A stretch of 64,000 bases of DNA, from NCBI RefSeq assembly GCF_003589595.1, contig NW_020653415.1:40103-104102 (forward strand), written 5' to 3'. This stretch comes from Hyposmocoma kahamanoa. Taxonomy: Eukaryota; Arthropoda; Insecta; Lepidoptera; Cosmopterigidae. The position numbers and the translations under genes were made by a program. The notes under the pieces were generated by a model. The model was not told the origin of the DNA. It saw only the letters and a list, made by a program, of their open reading frames with translations, and did not search any database. Positions 46,817-58,214 of the stretch are shown one piece after another (positions within the stretch are counted from its first letter, which is position 1; each line of letters starts with the position of its first letter).

Positions 46817-47929
46817 TTAAGCCGATTCCGCGTTCATAAGTGTAGTGACTCCCGTTTAGCGTACTTAAACATTGTGCAAAATTCATATACATTCGTACAA
46901 ATGATGTCAAACGTTACCATCAAAATTACAATTCAAAATATATGCCAAATACAGAAGTAGACGAATCTTTTGTCCAAATATGGTCCCATGTCCATGTACG
47001 ACAAACGACATAAATATTATGTTAGTTGACCCGTAGATCGTTCGTGGAAACCAACAAGCCGTACTGATTGATGTATGAATGCTTTACATCTTAAAGCCAC
47101 AATAATTCCTTGCACAGATTGCAAAATACTCAGGTCCTAGGTGACATGACATGAGTGACAGCTATAATGAAGGTGGGTTATCTCCTATGCAAGTCTAGGA
47201 AAGATGTGTGGTTGTCCTAACCAGATTTTTAAAAATCCAGAATGCACACGTAACTTTTGCTGTAGAATGCGTGCTGATTAGATACTTGTAAAATTCATTG
47301 GTTGTGGTTTTCAGAGGTTCATTTGAATCAAGAATTAGCCACAGCTTCTTCCCTTCTGCCTCGAATTTGACCTGGCAACACCGCTTATAGCAACACACAC
47401 AGCTGTCGTAATAACGCGCTACACGGCAACGTGACAACTGAAATTCTGCTGATAAAATTGCTTAAATCTGTTTGTTTTTCCCCATAAAGTTACTACCCTG
47501 CAACTTTGCCGCGCCGCAATCAGAGTAGACAGGGGCCACATAATCAGCTTTGGTGAACATCGTTGCGGTGTCAAATTACAGTGTCGTCGTCGTCGTTGAG
47601 CATTGGTATTCGATCGCTTTACTCGACTACGTTCATTAACTTCGTCCTCGTTCTAACAAAGATAGTACAAATGTCTACCAAATAATGTGATGTTAGATAG
47701 TGTGGCAGACCGCGACCTGCACCTGAAAAAGAATTTAAAACGAATTATGATTAATAATGTAATTTAAACTAAATACTGATAATGAATGCCCACAATCAAT
47801 CATCCAGAGATGATTTTGTTACCTATAATATGCTTGTTTTGATGGTACGTCCTTCGTATCTTTTACTAATTTCGTTTATTTCCGTCCTTTATTTATTTAT
47901 TGTCTAGTATTTAACAAAATGCTTTCATA
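46817..47929. other. No gene recognised
   Basis: A minus-strand frame at 47195-47437 contains VKFEAEGKKLWLILDSNEP. It reads protein-like but has no clear exon borders or known family, so it is left unassigned. Confidence 0.35.
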
Positions 47930-48206
47930 GATTTCTCACAGATGGCGATACGGTAAAATATGTCGTTAAAACCAAAAACAAAGATCCGACAACAAGCACA
48001 TAGAAAAATTCATGAGGTATGCGGGTTCGTTTCGCGGCTGAGTTGCCATAGCGTCTGACACGGTTTGCTAGGAGAAGTCGGCTCGAATCCGGCCGGATGA
48101 AAGGATTTTTTCGATCTTTGTATTAATAATTAAATATTACAAACTAGTGGCGTGATTTTACAAAAAAATAATTGAATATTATGGTGGTGAAACAGCCTGA
48201 CGTTCA
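47930..48206 (+). repeat. SINE-A, tRNA-like repeat (copy 4)
   Basis: The longest copy: the lead CATAGATTTCTCACAGATGG, tRNA-like GGCTCGAATCCGGCCGGAT, tail AAACTAGTGGCGTGATTTTA and the terminal GGTGGTGAAACAGCCTGACG. Confidence 0.7.
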
Positions 48207-48378
48207 ATAAAAACATATTTATTATCTGTTTTGTGTTTTTCAATCGTTATCCTAACAAGTTAAAAAAGTTTTCATTAAAATGTAATGAACTATTTGACAA
48301 TGTAAGTCAGCGTAAGTAATTGTAATTTCGTTGTGATCTATATGATCAAAAGACGACAGTGGCGTGTTGTAAACTTAC

Positions 48379-48519
48379 ACCGCTGGCGGTACAGGCGGAT
48401 GACGCCCCGGCGCGCCGACCACATGACGACACGCGAAGCCGCGGACGGCGCGCGCGCATTGTGCTCGTCGCGGTCCCATTCGAGTGCTTTCACACCGCCT
48501 AACACATGGCTTTTGTATC
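48379..48519 (-). CDS. Probable internal coding exon, unidentified gene
   Basis: On the minus strand a 141-bp GC-rich segment lies between an acceptor (TTGTAAAAACAG|GA) and a strong donor (CGGT|GTAAGT). Its only sensible open frame reads YKSHVLGGVKALEWDRDEHN, then ARAPSAASRVVMWSARRGVI and RLYRQR. The GC content against an AT-rich background, the clean splice signals and the protein-like composition support a real exon. I do not recognise the protein; the other exons were not found and may be outside the window. Confidence 0.55.
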
Positions 48520-49470
48520 CTGTTTTTACAATGTCAAATCAAAAATGCCTGCTCGATAATGCGTAAAGCCCTCGAAATACGATCATTATACATATACCGC
48601 CATGCGTTTCACGGGGCTGCTCTAACCTTTTGAAGTAATGAATCCATCGATTTGCACTAAAACGTGTACTTTCTATCAGTAAAACCTTTCGAGTAATTTC
48701 ATTTAGAAAATAGATTCCTCAAGGTGATGTACCTCGTCACATTCACCATTTTTTGATGTCATTTATTTTATCAGATATGTATATTATAGATTCTTCATTA
48801 TTCAAATTGTTATTGGTATTTTGAAAAAATCGAGTAAATTTCACTTGCTTGAATAAGGTTACGTTTAAATAATTAATAGACTCACGTGTTACTTTTCATC
48901 TTACTTCCATTTTTAGAGGCTATATTTCGTAATGCAAATGCATGTATGTATCAAACTCGGTACTTTAATATATGGTTAATGGTAGCTTTTAACCACAAGT
49001 GAACTAATTTATTTTGAGTCAAAAGAAGGATGGCTACATCCCGTGTATTTTGTAACCCAGTGTTTTTGACGACGTCCATTAAATTAACCTATCAATACTT
49101 GTGATTCATTATCAAAGCATCAAAAACAGCTAATTGAGTACTGCCTGTAGAAGCTGGGGGTTATAAACATGATATAGGTTATGTTTATAACATTGTCGTG
49201 TATTTGGCTTCAGATGTTCGTTCGTAGTAGCAGAAATCAACAAGTTTTCAGTTTGTTCCTAAAAATAATAAAGAACTTGCTGAATATTCCTAAATCTGCC
49301 AAACTCTGCCACATTGACAATGAAAATTAGTAAAAATTAAATCTGCCCAAATGGTCACACTGTTCTCAATCTCAAAGTGACATTCGCACTGGACCTTTTG
49401 GAGGGAAAAGTGTCGTTTTTATTTTGACTTTCAATTATTTTGTGAAATCTAGTTTAAAGTGGAATAGGAT
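48520..49470. other. No gene recognised
   Basis: AT-rich, no coding or repeat signal that I can support. Confidence 0.4.
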
Positions 49471-49599
49471 AATGCTATTGTGCCTTAATCGAAGATTAAA
49501 ACGCCAAATTTATACGGAACTCGAACTAAAAAACCCGTATCGGCCCGTTCTAAGGAATCCCGAGTCAATCCAAGCACGCCGCCTCAAATTGCCTATATA
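49471..49599 (+). other. Short protein-like frame abutting the Tc1 insertion
   Basis: ATG at 49471 opens MLLCLNRRLKRQIYTELELK then NPYRPVLRNPESIQARRLKL and PIY, running straight into the Tc1 terminal repeat at 49600. The frame is charged and non-repetitive. The PESIQARRLKLPI stretch is reminiscent of the start of DEAH-helicase cores (weak, from memory). Beyond the Tc1 the frame does not continue sensibly. It could be a captured or interrupted exon, or chance. Confidence 0.25.
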
Positions 49600-51356
49600 C
49601 AGTGGCGGACACATAATTAAAGACACTTAGAGAATATTATTTTTTCAAAGTTTACTTATCCTATATTTTTTTATTATAATGCAATAGGAGCTTGCAATAT
49701 TATTTAAATTATTCTAACGGGTATCGTGAAATGTTTGAAATGAAATAAAGAGAACGAAGATGTCGTATTTTAAATTTTTATTAAGTTTCTTTAATTACAC
49801 CGTTATAAACTAATACAAAAGCTTGGCCAACTAATTAAAGACACACAAATCATGTAACTGCAAAAAAAATATTACAAATGTTAAAACGAATTTGAGTATA
49901 AAATTAGTTTCAGATGTATAATAAGAAAATAAAAGCACGTTGTTAATATTTTGTCGCATGTCCTTTAGCAGCAATGACGGCCCGACACCGCCTCGGCATA
50001 GAAGCAATCAAATTATTGCAAGTTTCAATCGAAATCTGTTCCCATGCCTCTTTAAATGCCGTGTATAGTTGATGCACGTTACTTGTACGTTTTTTTGCAA
50101 CCATTTTCTTCACACGGGACCACAAGTTTTCGATCAGGTTAATGTCAGGACTATACGGTGGCCAGTCCAAAACTGTTACTGATTGGCTTCTAAGAAATTC
50201 TTTGACCACTGCTGAAGTGTGTTTGGGATCATTATCATGTTGAAAAGTCCATATCACCGGCAAATGATCCTCGGCATAAGGTAACATGGTGTTTTCTAAA
50301 ATATTTTTATATTGAAATTTATCCATGTTACCTTCTATTTTTTTAATAGGTCCCACACCGTGACCAGAAAAACATCCCCAAACTTTGATATTACCCCCTC
50401 CATGTTTAACAGTTTTTTTTGTGTATTTTGGATCCATTTCTTTTTTTGAAGGACGCCTCACGTAAACTTTTCCATCAGAGTTAACCATATTTATTTTAGT
50501 TTCGTCAGAAAAAAGCACATTTTTCCACTGTCGCTCTGTCCAATGTGCATATTTTTTGGCAAACAGCAATCTGGTTTTGATGTTTTCTTTCTTCAAAAGG
50601 GGTACCTTCCGAGAAATTCTTCCAAACAAGTTTGCCTCACATAATCGCCTTCTCACCGTTCTTGCAGACACTCTAGATTTCTCTGCACCAGATACTTCCA
50701 AGCGAATGACTTCTGATCCTTTGAAAGGGTCTTTTTTAGCCAACAATTCTATTCTTGTGTCTTCTCGCTGGGTTGTTTTTCGCGGTGTAGGTTTCCTAGG
50801 CACATTTTCCGTAGTGTTAAATTTCTTAAAATGCCGGATAGCGTTCATTACCATATCTTTCGAGCATCGCAAGTGTTCTGCAATTTTCCTATATGACCAC
50901 CATTTTTCATAAAAAATCAGAATTATCTTCCTTGTGGAAGGATCGCAACTTTTGCTTTTTCCCATAATATTTCAATTTAAATTTCACAATAAACTTAGAG
51001 CACGGCTAAAACTGAGTGAGATTTTGCGTATCACGAAAATTCGCTCAATATTAGAAAAAATCAGTGCTCTCTTTTATTTTTTATTTCAAGTTTAGAACAC
51101 GAAATACGCACTGTCTTTAATTAGATGGCCAGCAGCTAATGTATCGAAAAAGTTTGAATGATATTTGAAACAGGAACTATGTAAACTCTTTTTAGTTAAA
51201 CTTTGATACTGTTCTCATTTTAAAAAATATATGATGTCAGTGTATGTAAAATGACTATTAAAATGGAATTGATACCTATCTTGGGTCTCTAAATATCATT
51301 TAATTTGTTGTTTGTGGTCAACATCAAGGGTGTCTTTAATTATGTGACCACCACTG
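49600..51356 (-). mobile_element. Complete Tc1 transposon
   Basis: 1757 bp, flanked by TA on both sides (49598-49599, 51357-51358). Inverted ends start CAGTGGCGGACACATAATTA at the left and CAGTGGTGGTCACATAATTA inward from the right, then AAGACAC; 25 of 27 positions agree. It holds one intact transposase. Nothing in the sequence shows decay, so it may be a recent insertion. Confidence 0.93.
49943..50965 (-). CDS. Tc1 transposase (DD34E), intact
   Basis: 340 residues, the normal size for Tc1 transposases, which cut and paste the element at TA sites. The N-terminal paired-like double helix-turn-helix covers about residues 1-120 (IILIFYEKWWSYRKIAEHL, then VSARTVRRRLCEANLFGR). The catalytic triad is complete: D in NVLFSDETKINM, D in WTFQHDNDPKHTSA, and E in PDINLIENLW, with 34 residues between the last two. 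The tail RCRAVIAAKGHATKY closes the frame at a TAA. No frameshift or stop is present. The protein lies centrally between the TIRs on the minus strand. Confidence 0.96.
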   Translation of the reverse strand: MGKSKSCDPSTRKIILIFYEKWWSYRKIAEHLRCSKDMVMNAIRHFKKFNTTENVPRKPTPRKTTQREDTRIELLAKKDPFKGSEVIRLEVSGAEKSRVSARTVRRRLCEANLFGRISRKVPLLKKENIKTRLLFAKKYAHWTERQWKNVLFSDETKINMVNSDGKVYVRRPSKKEMDPKYTKKTVKHGGGNIKVWGCFSGHGVGPIKKIEGNMDKFQYKNILENTMLPYAEDHLPVIWTFQHDNDPKHTSAVVKEFLRSQSVTVLDWPPYSPDINLIENLWSRVKKMVAKKRTSNVHQLYTAFKEAWEQISIETCNNLIASMPRRCRAVIAAKGHATKY

Positions 51357-51445
51357 TATATCTCATAAATATATGAGAGTGAGTGACATTGTATATAGAT
51401 TTTGTTTTGCCAGTTGATAAATTACATATACCTACTACTGGGATT

Positions 51446-51622
51446 TTTTTTATCATACCAAGCGGCGATACGAACAAGTCGTGTGCCTGGTGGTAAGCGA
51501 CACGCCTATCCATAACAGTTGCAGTGCCACTCAGAGCTTTTAATCGCAAAGATCTTAGGGGCACTGCCACTGTGCCCGTCACACTAAAACATAAAGTCCC
51601 ATGTGCCTGTAATTTCACCAAT
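51446..51622 (-). repeat. LINE 3'-end repeat (RTE-like tail), copy 5
   Basis: Minus strand: GTGTGCCTGGTGGTAAGCG, AGTGCCACTCAGAGC, ending around CCTGTAATTTCACC. Confidence 0.6.
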
Positions 51623-53929
51623 AAATGACCCGTTTACTAAAAATATCGAAAGGTCAAAGGTCATAATAACAAAAAAATTCTTAGTGAGACACTAAAGGCG
51701 CCAGTATTTATAGACCAATGTCCTTGTCGAAACTTTTTTCCTCAAACACCCTATTTTAACGCAGATTGATTTTGAATAATTAAATCAGCCCACGTTGAAT
51801 CTTTCAAACCGTTGATGGACGTATTTTCGTTAGCATAATTTCACCTAAGTAGTATTTCTAAAGGCTTTTTATAATGAAGCGCTAAATTTCGTTTGGAATG
51901 AACCAATTAATTCCTGTAAAACCAAGGTACAAAATTAATATAAATGTGACTCGTTTATGACCTTTCACTTTTATCCCTGATCTATGGAGTGTAAGACTGA
52001 TCTTTATTGTTGTCAACAAAGGCGGTTCCATTGGGTACTTTTTAAGGATTAAAATATATATAGACGGTGAAATTTGTGGAAAAAGGAACATTATGTCGTA
52101 AGGGAAAATGACCTTACGACAAAATGTCTCTTAGGACATTTCAAATTTCCACCGTCGATTATTTCGTCAATAGAATTTTGAAATGTCGTAAGCGATGTTT
52201 TGTAGTACGGACCATTTTCCATTACGAAATATATATATTTTATTTTAATTGACAATAATTGTTTGAGCTTTAGGACTGAATAATATTACATTACAATTAG
52301 AGTTTCTTATAAGTTTTCTTATATTTCATTATTATACGTTTTTCTTATCTTATGGGTTTCTTATCACGGTTCATACGCTCTATGGTCAGTTAACAAATAA
52401 TAAGTGGCAGTTGACAGCTTTAGTGCCAGACGTACATACGTCGACACGTATATACGTCAATATTATAGGGTAGAGATATGTCTACCGTATAATATTGTAT
52501 AAATTTACCGTTACCTCAAGTTTTTCTTTCTGTATCTGGTGAGGGTAGTTCTAATTTGTTCTATACAATGTGACATACTCGGATGAAAAAATTTTTTTTC
52601 TCCCTTTTCTCCATAGAACAACATACTACTCCACTTAAGCCCATTTATTGTCGACATGAAACAAAATGAGAATCAAGTTTTACCAAAATTGTCATAAACT
52701 TTGTTTGACATAAAGATCTGTCAATAATACTCACATCGATGTTGCATAAAAAGAAATAGGTCAAAATTGTCTATTTTCGTCCGATGACGTCATGTTCTAG
52801 GAAACAAATGGGAACTACCCACTTGTGACAATCGTGTAGAGAGAATCCACGAAAGTCTTAAAACCTACTACTGCACAGAAATATATTTTACTTGCTTTAT
52901 GTCAAATCTATCTAAATCTAAATCCAAGTTACTTGACAAGACTACAGTGCACTCGCTTTAAGGATAGAGAATATGAACTGACCAATCACGTGGGTTTAAA
53001 GTCTTCTGTTAAATTTTACCATTGGCCGAGTGACCATTGCTTTGTGAGCTTTGTCAATTGGAATTTCCTGCTGTATTGTTAAGAGCGCGCTCTGTAATAA
53101 CTAAGTTTGATCCTATTTTGGTTACGAACTAATCAAAGTTTAAGATATTTTGCATATGTGTCTTGTTATCTCGCCTGTTTCCCATTAAACAACACATACA
53201 AAACATTTAGCTGAACACAAAAAAGTGCGAACATGAAATAGTGAGAAAGAAAAGTGAGAATATCGTTTATATGTAAATGAACAAGAATTTATACATAGAG
53301 CAGCAATTAAATTAACATGTTTTTTTAAATATATAATGTTAAAAACTGTTATACAGCCTCGAAATTGAAATAAAAGAAAATTCTTTCTTTTTTACTTTAT
53401 GTGACAACATAACGTAAAAAAGAAATAATTTTCTTTGAAACGTTTGAAAATTGATATATTGCAACCGTTTAAACTTTGATTAAATGACAGTTTAATAAAT
53501 ACAAAACTTTTTTAACTAAACTTTACGACTCATCCAACTCGACTAACCTGTGTTAGTAGAGAATTGAAACGAATGAATGAAAAAAAAATAGTCGACTGAT
53601 TGTTTATTTTCAAATTAGACTTAAATAAAATAACCGACCAAACTTTTGAGAAGACACTGCATTATTTCGGGGATTCTACTTGTGTTCCGATAAATGTGCC
53701 GGTGTGTATAGTTTTAAAATTGAAAGCCTGGGAAGACTATCTTCGTAATGCGAATGACTGTTGTATCCTAACTTCATCCCAAAAGCTACCCCTGGTGTTG
53801 TCAAACGTCAACTATATTTTTTAAATTTTCAAATGTTTTATTCCGGATTTTCCTGGTTAGCAGAAAAAACTTGCACACTATTTTAGTAACTACACCTTAT
53901 GAAATATGTACTTAAAAACTTACTTTTGA
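51623..53929. other. No gene recognised; one hairpin
   Basis: AT-rich. A perfect 10-bp hairpin (TGTCGTAAGG / CCTTACGACA) sits at 52094-52121 within a stretch where TGTCGTAAG recurs (52183-52191). No coding exon is supported; the 74-codon frame at 53600-53824 is unassigned. Confidence 0.4.
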
Positions 53930-54690
53930 CCACTACCTACGCCTGGACCAAAGATAGTCTATGATGGAACAAGCCCAGAAGATGCCTATTCAGTCGGACC
54001 TTAAAGATATCGGAGTTGTATGTGTTCGGAAACAGTCACAGGCAGGGAATTCCATTCCTGGGTTGTGCGCATAATAAAATATAACAAAAACACTTAGTAC
54101 GCTTGAAGGGAAAGTAAGTATGATATCCCGCTCTAATTCTGGATATCGGATAGTATAAGGGGGTGGGCGGAATGAGATGATGGAGCTAATGAGCACACTG
54201 AAATATATTCTGTAGAAAACCAACGGCCAGTCAACTTTGCCACAACAACAACTTTTTTTAGCCGGTGAGCTAAACTATGGGTTCAGATTCGAATGTATCG
54301 TCGCCAATAAGTCTCCTCTGGCTCTGCGTTAAACCATACTGTACCATAATTTTTTCGCGGTAAAATCCTCTTAGGATATCTCTCCGCCGCTAGGACTTCT
54401 ACCGGCTAAAACCCCACAGTGGCTTTCTTGGGTGACTCTTATAGCACCTGAGAGGAACTACGTCCTCACAACAAAGTGCGCCACACCGTTCCGTCGTCTC
54501 CTCGCGGTTGTTAAACTTACTGGCGAATGGAGCCCCGGTACCGCCGAGCGGGACAGGCCCTCTCCTGATCACGCTTGGCGACCTCCTTCTGAAGCATCAC
54601 TGCTTCACAGAAGAGACCATTGCCTCATATACCGTGCCATACTAGGTTTCAGGTACACATACATAATTCAAATTCATTCAGCTGTTTCCG
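53930..54690. other. Mixed-composition stretch, possibly old retroelement
   Basis: The segment is richer in G+C than its flanks, with phrases such as GGAATTCCATTCCTGGGTTG and CCGCCGCTAGGACTTCTACC that look like dispersed repeat sequence. Frames are broken and none carries a motif I recognise. Either a decayed retroelement or a non-coding repeat. Confidence 0.3.
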
Positions 54691-55317
54691 CATCACTGAT
54701 TAACGATTAACGAACTTCTAAATTATCGAATTTCCTAGCCAAGTGGTTTTTTTTTTTCACTGCGCGTTTGTTAGTACATTCACATGTATTAACATGTTTA
54801 TAATTAACAAAATTATAATTAAATAACCCGCAGAGGACTTATTAAAGTTGTTTAATGTTTTACCCAATTAATTTGCCTGCAAGAATCATTGTTCTGTGAA
54901 AGTCGTATTTAAATTTAGCAACATGTGCTTCGCCAACCAATGCACATGACTGTTATGATAAGCCGCTTCTTCGGAACGAAATGGAACCGAATTTTTCTAA
55001 CGATATTGTACATAGCATAAGGAACTTTACGGTCAATATGTAAGGTACAAACTTTCAAAACCAAACCTGTCAAAAACAAAACCAAATTCTCGCGCATGTT
55101 CGAGAATGCTCGCGCATTCCGCGGAAGATTTTGGCACGGAATATTGTTACAAAAATTCGCTTCCATTCCGTCCCGCCGCAATATAAATTGAGCCTTAGGG
55201 GTCTCTAAGGAGAGAATAATTTGTGTCTTTTTATATCCTTTTATTTTCGGAGTTGAAAAAACAAACATTAATGTAGAAAAGTTTGTTTTTATAATTGATA
55301 CCAAGATCAAGAAAAAT

Positions 55318-55505
55318 TCCTTCGATCCGGCTGGACTTGAACCAGACATTTTGTCGCCTAATGCTGGCTATCCCTCTCCCAACTGAGCTACGGAACTAGT
55401 CAGCAGACCTTATCAATTTCTCTATGTGCTTGCTGCAGGCCTTTGGTTTTGGTTTTAACGGCTTTTAGGCCGTAGCGTAGTGAGAAAACTATGAAAGTTT
55501 TTTCT
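55318..55505 (-). repeat. SINE-A, tRNA-like repeat (copy 5)
   Basis: Minus strand: B-box-like GGTTCAAGTCCAGCCGGATC, A-box-like TAGCTCAGTTGGG and the lead through CATAGTTTTCTCACTACG. This copy's head is closest to an intact tRNA A box. Confidence 0.65.
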
Positions 55506-56509
55506 TCACTCAGCCAAGTAAGTATCTTTACAGCTACCAGCGGCTGACAAGATATGTCGCTTTATTTATTTATTTGTAATATTTTATTTATTTTTTGTTC
55601 GATCTTTATAGAAAGTTCGAATTATAACAATTTATAGCAATTATAATAAAAAATTTGTAGAGTACTGTGACAAAAAGTATATAAAAATAAAATTAATTTA
55701 GATTCCAAACTAATATTATTAATGCGAAAGTAACTCTGTCTATCTGTTATATTTTTAAACCGTTGAACGAATTTTGATGAATTTTGGTATAGAGATAGAT
55801 GGACATAGAGACTACTTTTAAAATAGGGGATGAAACTTTGTGTGGAGAATTAGTATAGTACAGTAGGCTATTCGAAGTACTTTTTCTACGCAAACGAAGT
55901 CGCGGGCATCAGCTAGTAATTTCGATATTTTGATTAAAATAAGTTCGGTTAGCATAGTTGGAGATTATTCCCAGATCTGGTAGACAAACCTAGAAACTAA
56001 TATTGCGAGTCGTGTTTGTCTGTTTCAGTTAAATTTTATTATAAATTGGGACTAATCGTATTATAATATAAATTGTTTCTAAATTATACGTGCTCAAAAA
56101 CTAAAATTTCCATCTTATGCGATTTTTTTTAAGACCACGCTTTCTATAGATTAAATAGGAAGACAAAATAAAAAAAATATTGCAAGCACAATTATGAATT
56201 CCTTGTATTTAAAACAAGTTTGAATGATCATCAAACTACGAAATGCCTTTAACGAGCCGCCCTCGCGGCCTGGACAGCTCCTCTTAAAGATCAGCTTAAA
56301 TTAAAAGAAAATTAGGAACTTAACATAACTTCATTACAAATAAACCTTGTGCTCGCCTCAACGTCTGCCATAAACAAAAGTGGACGTATTGATCCGAGTA
56401 CCTACCATGAGTTTACAGACAAATGTAAATTACATTAACAGTTGTCACTAAGTACCGCATAATGCAATTGTATACAAAATGTTAATTCTTATGACCGCTC
56501 GTAACAATT
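55506..56509. other. No gene recognised
   Basis: AT-rich. The stretch 55690-55920, with TCTGTCTATCTGTTA and CGCGGGCATCAGCTAGTAA, looks like a generic insect dispersed repeat end, not classified further. Confidence 0.35.
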
Positions 56510-56816
56510 ACACTCGTAGCCCCGCACTAGGGAAACCCTGTATCGCGGGAGCCTGGTGAAATTACAGGCACATGGGACTTGCTAACTTATGTCAGGGTCA
56601 ACACTGTAACTGTTATGGACAGGCGTGTAGCTTACCATCAGGCGCACGACTTGTACGTTCCGTCACTTGATGTAAAAAAAAAACACATTGACAACCACAA
56701 ATTACACCCAAAGTGAGAGAAGAGAAATAAATATTTCTCATGGCCCGGGACTCGAACCGGGAATCTCTCCTTGGCAGACCAGTATGGTAACCGTTCGGCC
56801 ACGGAGGCATATACGG
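56510..56816 (-). repeat. SINE-B copy split by a LINE tail
   Basis: Minus strand: tRNA-like head at 56816-56735 with TGGCCGAACGGTTACC and CGGTTCGAGTCCCGGG (a near-perfect B box), body to about 56693, and the tail portion with CTAGTGCGGGGCTACGAG at 56510-56545. A plus-strand RTE-like LINE tail (about 56546-56692, ending in 10 A) interrupts the body. Confidence 0.7.
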
Positions 56817-56894
56817 TATTTAAATTAATAACTTTTGTAACGATAATGAAAAATAGGGTTGTTTTACATTAATGTTGAACATGATTACTACTAT

Positions 56895-57040
56895 CTTAGT
56901 CAACCCTTGAGCATGGGACCGGTAAATTGCCCGAAACATTGGTTTGTTTTAAAAAACAAATATACGTGATTTAGATCCGTTAAAATATAACAATAAAATA
57001 TAAATATAATAATCGCAAAAACCTAAGAACTCTATAACGT
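56895..57040. mobile_element. Palindromic hairpin MITE, right half only (copy 2)
   Basis: GCATGGGACCGGTAAATTGC, ACAAATATACGTGATTTAGA and AATCGCAAAAACCTAAGAAC match the right half of the copies at 7979-8182 and 57251-57397. The left arm is missing, so this copy cannot fold. Confidence 0.6.
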
Positions 57041-57250
57041 CGTCTTAAGACTGAATACCATGTATGTGATTTCTATGTAATTTTTCGGGACGAAGTTAAA
57101 AATATGTAGAATTTAGTAAACGCAATAATGTTTGTAGTTAGCATTTTAATTAATTAAATTATACCTCTTTCAGATACTGTATCACTTTAATAATATATTT
57201 GAGCAAAAAGTTTATAATGAGTTTTTAGGTTTTCGCGATTGTTACACATA

Positions 57251-57397
57251 GGAAATGAAACTATTTTTCCGGATTTAAATTGCGTATATTTGTCAACCGT
57301 GACCATGGGACCTGTAAAGGGCCCAAAACGTTACTGATTTGTTTGAAAAAAAAAACAAATATACGCGATTTAAATCCGGAAAAATAGTTTCATTTCC
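57251..57397. mobile_element. Palindromic hairpin MITE (copy 3, best preserved)
   Basis: The arms 57251-57293 and 57355-57397 are inverted copies of 43 bp with one mismatch (GGAAATGAAACTATTTTTCC and onward), separated by a 61-bp loop. AGGTTTTCGCGATTGTTACA precedes the left arm, the mirror of the flank seen at the 7979-8182 copy. Confidence 0.8.
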
Positions 57398-57944
57398 ATA
57401 AAAGTTTATAATTATTTTTCCAACAAATATCAGTAAAGACAAACTATGTGAAAACGCGTTATACGAGGTTTTCACTCTTAGGCGACGATAAGTGTTATAT
57501 GATAATGTGTGATAATTCCATCGGTTTTGTGTGTCGCTTTGAACATTATCCTGAGGAACGAAATTCTTAAGCTCCTAATTTCTAAGCTAACATTCTTTTA
57601 CACGTGAAACAACTTTTACTGTAGGGACCGTTTTAAAAATACGGAATAAACAAACACGCTAACAAACTTTCAGTCATTTTTGTTGCGTATGAATGTTTAT
57701 TATGGAACAGTTCACTTCTTTTCGCGATTTAAGGGAGGTACCAAGTTATTTGTCATCTTTAATGTAAGTTATAGTTTCATCTTTTGAAAATGTCCGTAAA
57801 AAGATGTCAAGTGCCAAATTAGGACAGTATGATCTTGAGTAAAGACGCCGTTACTCGATTTTAAAGGATAACTAATTTTCAATTTCAACGAAATACTACC
57901 AACATGTCTATTTCTGTCGCCAAGCAAGTTATGCTCATATTATA

Positions 57945-58020
57945 GCGTTCCGGTTTTGAAGGGTAAGGGTGCTGGTGTAATTACAGACACTAGTCAACTA
58001 ATGTCTCAAGGTAAGATTAG
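57945..58020 (+). repeat. LINE 3'-end repeat fragment, copy 6
   Basis: GTTCCGGTTTTGAAGGGTAA, GGTGCTGGTGTAATTACAGA and ATGTCTCAAGG match the middle of the RTE-like tail. The terminal part is absent. Confidence 0.5.
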
Positions 58021-58214
58021 AGTACCTTTGCAGATATGATCATTTGTAGAGCTAGGCGCATGTGCTGCAGTGAATACCAAAATAAAGCGTAACTAAGGTA
58101 AAGTATTGAAGCATAAAATTAGTCCATGCATGCATTTTTGCGTTCAATTTAACATGATTTGATTCGCCTGTAACGATTACCTCTTTTGCTTGTGGATTTT
58201 ACCGGTTATAGCGA

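Noticed and set aside
54432..54710. 92-codon frame in a GC-richer stretch
   Set aside because: No domain recognised; the surroundings look like an old repeat with broken frames.
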